46,690 bases of DNA, from positions 1 to 46,690 of the forward strand of contig CAMBUD010000012.1 in the NCBI GenBank assembly GCA_945871035.1, in the 5' to 3' direction. Position numbers and translations under genes: made by a program. Positions 41,770-46,690 of this stretch are shown piece by piece (positions within the stretch are counted from its first letter, which is position 1; every line of letters starts with the position of its first letter). The notes beneath the pieces were generated by a model. The model saw nothing but the letters and a program-made list of their open reading frames with translations. It did no database searches and was not told where the DNA came from. This DNA comes from Planctomicrobium piriforme. GTDB taxonomy: Bacteria > Planctomycetota > Planctomycetia > Pirellulales > UBA1268.

Positions 41770-43497
41770 ATGAATAGTTTAACCCCCAGCACGCATCTCT
41801 TGCTTGTGCTCGCCACGCCGCTGATTGGAGCGGTCGTGGCTTGGGTGCTGGGCGCCCGCGGCCGCCATGCTGTGCGACAAAGCGCCGTTGTGACCGCCGG
41901 CCTCACGCTCGTCTCCACCGGTTGGCTGATTGTGCGTTACCTGCAAAGCCCGGAAGCTGCTGCTGGCGAGCCGTACGCTGTTACCACATTGCCCTGGCTG
42001 GTGAGCGGCATTTTCGACGTCCGCTTCTCGATCGGTCTCGATGGGCTCTCGCTCTGGTTATTTGGTCTTTCCGCGCTGCTATCACTGACGGCTGTCTTGG
42101 TGAGTTGGGAAGCGATCAAGGAGCGTCCGATCGGTTTCTACGTGCTCTTACTGGTGCTTGAGGCCGCCATGCTGGGCGTGTTTGTGGCCCGTGATGTGAT
42201 CCTCTTTTATGTCTTTTTTGAGTTCACGTTGGTGCCGCTATTTTTTCTGATCGGCATCTGGGGTCACGACGACCGCCGTCGGGCTGCCGTGAAATTTTTC
42301 CTTTACACCCTGGCCGGTAGCGTACTGGCATTTTTGGGTCTGCTGGTGATCGTGCTCTGGCATGCGTCACATGTAGGCAACGTGACATTCGATATAGACA
42401 CACTCACTGCCGGCATGGCAGCCCATCCCCTGCCGATGAATGCCGAGGGCGGTTGGCTGCAGTTGATTGTTTTCTGGGCTCTGTTCGCTGGCTTCGCCAT
42501 CAAAGTGCCGATCGTGCCGTTTCATACCTGGCTGCCGCTGGCCCACGTGGAAGCTCCAACCGGTGGCAGCGTCGATTTGGCCGGCGTGCTTCTCAAAATC
42601 GGTATCTATGGATTTTTGCGTTTCTCACTGCCGATGCTGCCGGATGCTTCTGCAGTCGCAGCGCCGTGGCTGTTTGGCTTGGGAGTTGTGGGCATTCTCT
42701 ACGGAGCGCTGGTGGCGCTGGTGCAGAGCGACCTCAAGCGTTTGATTGCGTACTCCAGCGTGAGTCACATGGGGTACTGCGTGTTGGGAATCTTTGCCCT
42801 CGAACGCGTTTCGCTGGAAGGGGCCAATCTACAACTCATCAACCACGGCCTGTCCTCGGCTGGTCTCTTTGCCCTTGTCGGCATGATCTACGAACGCTTC
42901 CATACGCGTTCCATTGTCAATCTGGGCGGCATCGCCACCAAGGCGCCGTGGTTGACGGTGCTCTTCATGGTGTTCACATTTTCCAGCATCGGTCTGCCTG
43001 GTCTGAATGGTTTTGTTGGTGAATTCATGATTCTGGCCGGCTCATTTCAACGGGCTTGGACGGGGGTTGCGCCCGCGTTTCAATCTCCTTTTCTGGTGAT
43101 GAGCGTGTCGGCCGTTCTGGGTGTGGTGCTGGGGGCGTGGTACATGCTCTGGGCGGTTGAACGCGTTTTCTTTGGAACATCTCGGCAACCGCCCCACGGT
43201 CCTCCCGTCGAGGCTTGCGATCTACGCTGGTATGAAACACTCTCGCTGCTGCCGCTGGTGGTGTTTGTGTTTTGGATTGGGATCGCTCCCGCCACGTTTC
43301 TCCATCCTGCGGCCGCCGCCGTTCGCAATGCATCGAGCGCTGCAGCCGAGGCCTTTGCAGACCGCATGCAGGCAGCGCAGGCAACTATCCAAACGATTGC
43401 CCCGACCGTCAATCGCGTTGTCGTGCATCCGCATGCATCTACGCCAATAAACGTTTTCCCCCAGCCACTTCCCAGCCAATCTTCAGCCAATCCATGA
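41770..43497 (+). CDS. nuoM: NADH-quinone oxidoreductase subunit M
   Basis: A 575-residue antiporter-like subunit. Seen: GLDGLSLWLFGLSALLSL, FYVFFEFTLVPLFFLIGIWG, KVPIVPFHTWLPLAHVEAPTGGSVDLAG and AYSSVSHMGYCVLG. The ATG at 41770 is chosen because the first helix starts there; a longer frame back to 41713 overlaps nuoL. The stop shares ATGA with nuoN. The C-terminal ~55 residues are an Ala/Val/Pro-rich extension. Confidence 0.96.
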   Translation: MNSLTPSTHLLLVLATPLIGAVVAWVLGARGRHAVRQSAVVTAGLTLVSTGWLIVRYLQSPEAAAGEPYAVTTLPWLVSGIFDVRFSIGLDGLSLWLFGLSALLSLTAVLVSWEAIKERPIGFYVLLLVLEAAMLGVFVARDVILFYVFFEFTLVPLFFLIGIWGHDDRRRAAVKFFLYTLAGSVLAFLGLLVIVLWHASHVGNVTFDIDTLTAGMAAHPLPMNAEGGWLQLIVFWALFAGFAIKVPIVPFHTWLPLAHVEAPTGGSVDLAGVLLKIGIYGFLRFSLPMLPDASAVAAPWLFGLGVVGILYGALVALVQSDLKRLIAYSSVSHMGYCVLGIFALERVSLEGANLQLINHGLSSAGLFALVGMIYERFHTRSIVNLGGIATKAPWLTVLFMVFTFSSIGLPGLNGFVGEFMILAGSFQRAWTGVAPAFQSPFLVMSVSAVLGVVLGAWYMLWAVERVFFGTSRQPPHGPPVEACDLRWYETLSLLPLVVFVFWIGIAPATFLHPAAAAVRNASSAAAEAFADRMQAAQATIQTIAPTVNRVVVHPHASTPINVFPQPLPSQSSANP

Positions 43498-45218
43498 CAA
43501 CCTCACTGCAAACTTTTTTCCTGCTCGGCCCTGAGATTGCACTGGTCGCAGCGTCGCTGGTTGTCTTTCTGGCGGGCGCCTTTGCCGGTCTTCGCGGTGG
43601 CTGGTCTGTAGCGATTGTGGGCATTGTTGGGGCGATGGCTCTTTCCGGCGGCCAACCCACCGATGGGGAAACGCTGGTTTCGGGTAGTGTCACAATTGAT
43701 GGATTTTCTATCTTTGTGCGCTGGATGGTGCTGTCGCTCGGCTTGCTTTTAGCGCTCGTGCAAGCTGGTGATCTCTTTCGTTCGGCAGTCGGCCATAACA
43801 GCCTGCACAACAGAGGGGGCACCTGCGAGGAGGCCGGAACATTTCTTATTTTGCTGGCCGGCTTATCGCTTGTCGGTGCAGCCAACGATCTTGTGCTGCT
43901 CTTTGTGGGTCTGGAACTGGTATCCATTCCAACCTACATCTTGCTGGCCCTGAAACGCACCGACCCGCACGGACAAGAGGCGAGTCTCAAGTATTTTTTC
44001 CTGTCGCTAGTCGCCTCTGCGCTGTTTCTCTATGCGGCTGTCTGCTTTTATGGAATGGGTGGCTCGACCAGTCTGGCGGCGATTGGCGCGCGGCTGCAGT
44101 CGAATGACGAAACGATCGTTGGCATGGTGGTCGTACTCCTACCGGTGGCGTTGGGGATGGCGATGGCTGGTGTGGCTTTTCGTTTAGCCGCCGTGCCGAT
44201 GCATTTTTATGCCCCCGATGTCTATGAAGGAACTAGCCCTGGCAATGCTGCCTTGCTCTCAACACTGCCGAAGATTGCCGGTCTGGTGCTCTTGGTTCGA
44301 CTGTTGGCATTGGGGATTCCTGCAGCAGGCAGTCTGACGGCCACTGATGCGGCGTCGATCGGGGCCGGTGCCACTTCACACCTGACACTGTTCTGGCAGT
44401 TAACCGCTGTGTTGGCCGCTTTAACCATGACCGTCGGCAATGTGATGGCCCTGCTGCAGAAAAATCTACGCCGGTTGCTGGCCTGCTCATCGATTGCCCA
44501 TGCCGGTTATCTGCTGGTAGGCGTGGCGGTGGCAGCTGCCGCAGCGGCTGCACAAGCAGACCGCACATTGCAGGCTCATGTTAGTGATACCTCCTGGACA
44601 CTGGGTCTGGGAGGCATGAGTGCCTCACTTTTTTATCTCGCCACATACGTACTGGCAACGACCGGTATCTTTGCTGCCATCACATACTTGGGCCATCGGT
44701 GGCCAGAGTGGAACAGCGGCAGCGGACCGCGTCCTCCTCGTGAAGAAATCGCTGTGATCGATGACCTGAATGGGCTTTCCGGCACCAATCCCGTCGCTGC
44801 GTTTGCCTTGGCACTCTTTCTGTTGAGCCTGGCAGGCATCCCGCCGCTGCCGGGCTTCTGGGGTAAATTATCGTTGGCCGCTTCGGCGCTGGAGGTTGAC
44901 TGGAACGCACCCATTGGTTTTGGCAGTCGCCGAGCCGTGTTTGTGGCGCTGGCCGTCATTTTGGTTCTGAATGCGGCGATTGCGGCGGCTTACTACTTAC
45001 GGATCATTGCGGCGATTTATTTCCGGACAACCAAGCGTGGCGTACAAACCGATGGCGGGCTCTCGGCAGGCTTTGCCATGCTGATTTGCATGGCGCTTTT
45101 GCTGATGGTGATGCTGCAGCCACGCGGTCTCTTTGTGTCGGCCTCACGGGCCGGCAGCGGCAGCACTTTTGCATCCATTCGCGTCCAGCATCCAACCCAA
45201 ACAATCGACCCTCAATAG
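43494..45218 (+). CDS. nuoN: NADH-quinone oxidoreductase subunit N
   Basis: A 574-residue antiporter-like subunit. Seen: FLILLAGLSLVGAANDLVLLFVGLELVSIPTYILLALKR, then EASLKYFFLSLVASALFLYA, VPMHFYAPDVYEGTSPGNAALL and RRLLACSSIAHAGYLLVG. An Ala-rich insert (AAAAAAQADRTLQAHVSDTSW) follows the last motif. The ATG at 43494 (ATGA overlap with nuoM) is chosen. Completes the complex-I gene set. Confidence 0.96.
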   Translation: MTTSLQTFFLLGPEIALVAASLVVFLAGAFAGLRGGWSVAIVGIVGAMALSGGQPTDGETLVSGSVTIDGFSIFVRWMVLSLGLLLALVQAGDLFRSAVGHNSLHNRGGTCEEAGTFLILLAGLSLVGAANDLVLLFVGLELVSIPTYILLALKRTDPHGQEASLKYFFLSLVASALFLYAAVCFYGMGGSTSLAAIGARLQSNDETIVGMVVVLLPVALGMAMAGVAFRLAAVPMHFYAPDVYEGTSPGNAALLSTLPKIAGLVLLVRLLALGIPAAGSLTATDAASIGAGATSHLTLFWQLTAVLAALTMTVGNVMALLQKNLRRLLACSSIAHAGYLLVGVAVAAAAAAAQADRTLQAHVSDTSWTLGLGGMSASLFYLATYVLATTGIFAAITYLGHRWPEWNSGSGPRPPREEIAVIDDLNGLSGTNPVAAFALALFLLSLAGIPPLPGFWGKLSLAASALEVDWNAPIGFGSRRAVFVALAVILVLNAAIAAAYYLRIIAAIYFRTTKRGVQTDGGLSAGFAMLICMALLLMVMLQPRGLFVSASRAGSGSTFASIRVQHPTQTIDPQ

Positions 45219-45226
45219 GTATTTCT

Positions 45227-46348
45227 ATGACACCCTCTGTCCCCGATCAACAGTCTGTTGCTGCCGTACTGGCTGCCGTTGCCGACCCGGAAACTGGGCG
45301 CCCGTTGGCTGAAATGGGGCAGGTGCAATCGATTGCGGCCACAGCCAATGCCATCCGAGTTTCGGTGGGGCTCTGCAGCCATTCGGCCATTCTCAAGCAG
45401 TCAACACGCGGACGGATCGAGGAATTGCTACGCACGCGATTCCCGCAGGTGCCGGTCGTGGACGTCGAGATTGTCGAGCACATTCGACCGCCTGCCAAGC
45501 TTGGTCAGATTGGTCTGGAGGCCAAGAGCGTGATTGCCGTTGGCTCTGGTAAGGGGGGTGTTGGCAAAAGCACCATTGCTGCTTGCATTGCGCTGGGATT
45601 GGCGCGGGCGGGCAGTTGCGTGGGGTTGCTTGATGCCGACGTCTATGGACCAAGCATTCCGCATCTGTTGGGACTCACCGGTCGCCCAGAAATTGAAAAC
45701 GGGAAACTGCAGCCGATGCGCTACCCCACGGTGCTGCTAGAACCGGCGACACAAACCACTGTTGCTCACTCCATGCCGGTCATGTCGATGGGCTTTCTGA
45801 TCCCAGCGGGTGAGGCTGTGGTGTGGCGTGGGCCGATGCTGCATGGCGCCATCACGCAAATGCTACGGGATACTGCCTGGGGGCAGCTCGATTATCTCAT
45901 CATCGATATGCCACCAGGAACCGGCGACATCGCACTGACGCTCTCGCAGGTGCTGCCGCTCACCGGTGCGGTGGTTGTCTGCACGCCGCAAGATGTGGCA
46001 CTGCTCGACGCCACAAAGGCGATCGCCATGTTTCGCAAAGTGAATATTCCTATTTTAGGAATGGTGGAAAACATGAGCTTCTTCATGCCGCCCGACAGCG
46101 GCAAACGCTACGACATTTTTGGCAGCGGCGGTGCAAAACGCACGGCCGCCGAACTGGAAATCCCGTTTCTCGGCGAGGTGCCCATCCAGATCCCCATTCG
46201 TGAGCACGGTGACGCCGGCCGTACGGCCGACAACTACATCGATCCCGCTAGTCGACCCTATCTGGAAACTATCTGCGAACGCCTGGTTGGCAATCTGGCA
46301 GCCGCCCATGCCGCACGACCGCCAATGCCCTCGCTACCCGTGCTCTGA
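45227..46348 (+). CDS. mrp: Mrp/NBP35-type P-loop ATPase lacking the CxxC pair
   Basis: A 373-residue ATPase of the Mrp/ApbC/Ind1 group, which load Fe-S clusters onto target proteins. N-terminal domain (1-~90) of the MIP18/DUF59 type (AVLAAVADPETGRPL), then deviant Walker A GKGGVGKST at 108-116, GLLDADVYGPSIPHLLG, YLIIDMPPGTGDIAL and MVENMSFFMPPDSGKRYDIFG. In most family members the last stretch carries CPxC; here Cys is replaced by Met-Pro-Pro-Asp, so the usual bridging cluster site is missing. It starts 8 bases after nuoN, so it likely serves complex-I assembly, but may act in a changed way, as in the HCF101-like members without these Cys. Confidence 0.92.
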   Translation: MTPSVPDQQSVAAVLAAVADPETGRPLAEMGQVQSIAATANAIRVSVGLCSHSAILKQSTRGRIEELLRTRFPQVPVVDVEIVEHIRPPAKLGQIGLEAKSVIAVGSGKGGVGKSTIAACIALGLARAGSCVGLLDADVYGPSIPHLLGLTGRPEIENGKLQPMRYPTVLLEPATQTTVAHSMPVMSMGFLIPAGEAVVWRGPMLHGAITQMLRDTAWGQLDYLIIDMPPGTGDIALTLSQVLPLTGAVVVCTPQDVALLDATKAIAMFRKVNIPILGMVENMSFFMPPDSGKRYDIFGSGGAKRTAAELEIPFLGEVPIQIPIREHGDAGRTADNYIDPASRPYLETICERLVGNLAAAHAARPPMPSLPVL

Positions 46349-46690
46349 ATACACGCCGGCCGTTCGGGATCTATCGTCACACGCTGTGCGATTGCCGCTT
46401 CGGCTGCGAGATGCCCACGACGGAACTGGCGGAAGCTCGACGAGCGTTTGGATTTTTCGAGACTATTCACGCCTGCATCACCGCAGGAGCACAGCCGAGA
46501 AAAAGACACCGCAAGGAGACTTCTGCCATGCCGGAGCCCATGCAAGACCCACGACGGCAAGATTAGCGGCGATAGCGCCAAGGTCTTTGTCGCGTCTGTG
46601 TTTGACGCGAGGAGGATTGCTGACGAACTGTCGGTGCCGTTCCTCTGGCAGTGCTGCGATACTGGTATTCAACCGGACTGGGTCGAGGAG
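46349..46690 (+). other. Right-edge region with open frame and strong but interrupted start
   Basis: No confident gene. A good ribosome site (aaggag, 46513-46518) lies 9 bases before an ATG at 46528, but this frame stops after 12 codons (TAG at 46564). The neighbouring +1 frame has no stop from the Mrp stop codon to the window edge (about 114 codons) and reads protein-like near the edge (AKVFVASVFDARRIADELS). It could be a gene with an unseen frameshift (natural or sequencing), a short leader peptide before a gene outside the window, or chance. A weak hairpin cctgc/gcagg at about 46472-46487 may end the nuo-mrp transcript. Confidence 0.4.

Noticed and set aside
1..46690. tRNA, rRNA, CRISPR array, insertion-sequence transposase
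   Set aside because: None was recognised on either strand; no regularly spaced repeats of 25-40 bases and no transposase motifs were seen.

Overview
The window looks like a chromosomal segment of a planctomycete, probably of the Pirellula/Rhodopirellula type, with moderately high GC. Grounds: a DUF1559-type pseudopilin, a PEP-CTERM protein with a DUF4465 domain, a Cys-rich 'CCEPAC' repeat protein, several secreted proteins without assigned function, a eukaryotic-type NADP isocitrate dehydrogenase and a 14-gene nuo cluster. All identifications come from reading translated sequence and motifs by eye; no database search was possible.

Layout. 1-5952: a secreted protein cut by the left edge (it is open through base 1), a thioredoxin-like/CAP-like secreted protein, a palindrome-rich repeat, a P-II regulator with an upstream 2Fe-2S ferredoxin, a small helical protein, ThyX and a CaMKII-association-domain protein. 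6058-11400 (minus strand): a class-I cobalamin (B12) riboswitch with its own promoter, followed by a pseudopilin, a DUF4465 PEP-CTERM surface protein, a SAM methyltransferase and an ABM-type monooxygenase, then pabA/trpG and moeA. 11400-12757: a palindrome-rich spacer and a secreted Cys-rich repeat protein closed by a perfect intrinsic terminator. 12800-18889 (minus): two dynamin-like GTPase genes translationally coupled to a fused binding-protein/permease and followed by the matching ATPase of an amino-acid ABC transporter. 19073-29677: a metallo-beta-lactamase-fold protein, a small secreted Tyr/His-rich protein, an OPT transporter, Icd, a copper P-type ATPase, an M20 deacylase and two secreted proteins. 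29911-46348: nuoA to nuoN in canonical order, then an Mrp-type ATPase. 46349-46690: no confident gene.

How parts work together. The nuo cluster encodes a whole proton-pumping NADH:quinone oxidoreductase, with many 1-10 bp overlaps indicating one operon; the Mrp ATPase behind it may help load Fe-S clusters, but it lacks the usual CxxC pair. P-II plus ferredoxin point to nitrogen/redox control.

The most interesting locus is the B12-riboswitch operon. The DUF4465 protein it controls, with a type-IV-pilin-like partner, suggests a B12-controlled cell-surface module, possibly for corrinoid capture, in a lineage where I know of no such description. Two further unusual points are a chain of tiny ATG...TGA mini-ORFs between the ferredoxin and P-II genes, and the operon joining paired dynamin-like GTPases to an amino-acid importer.
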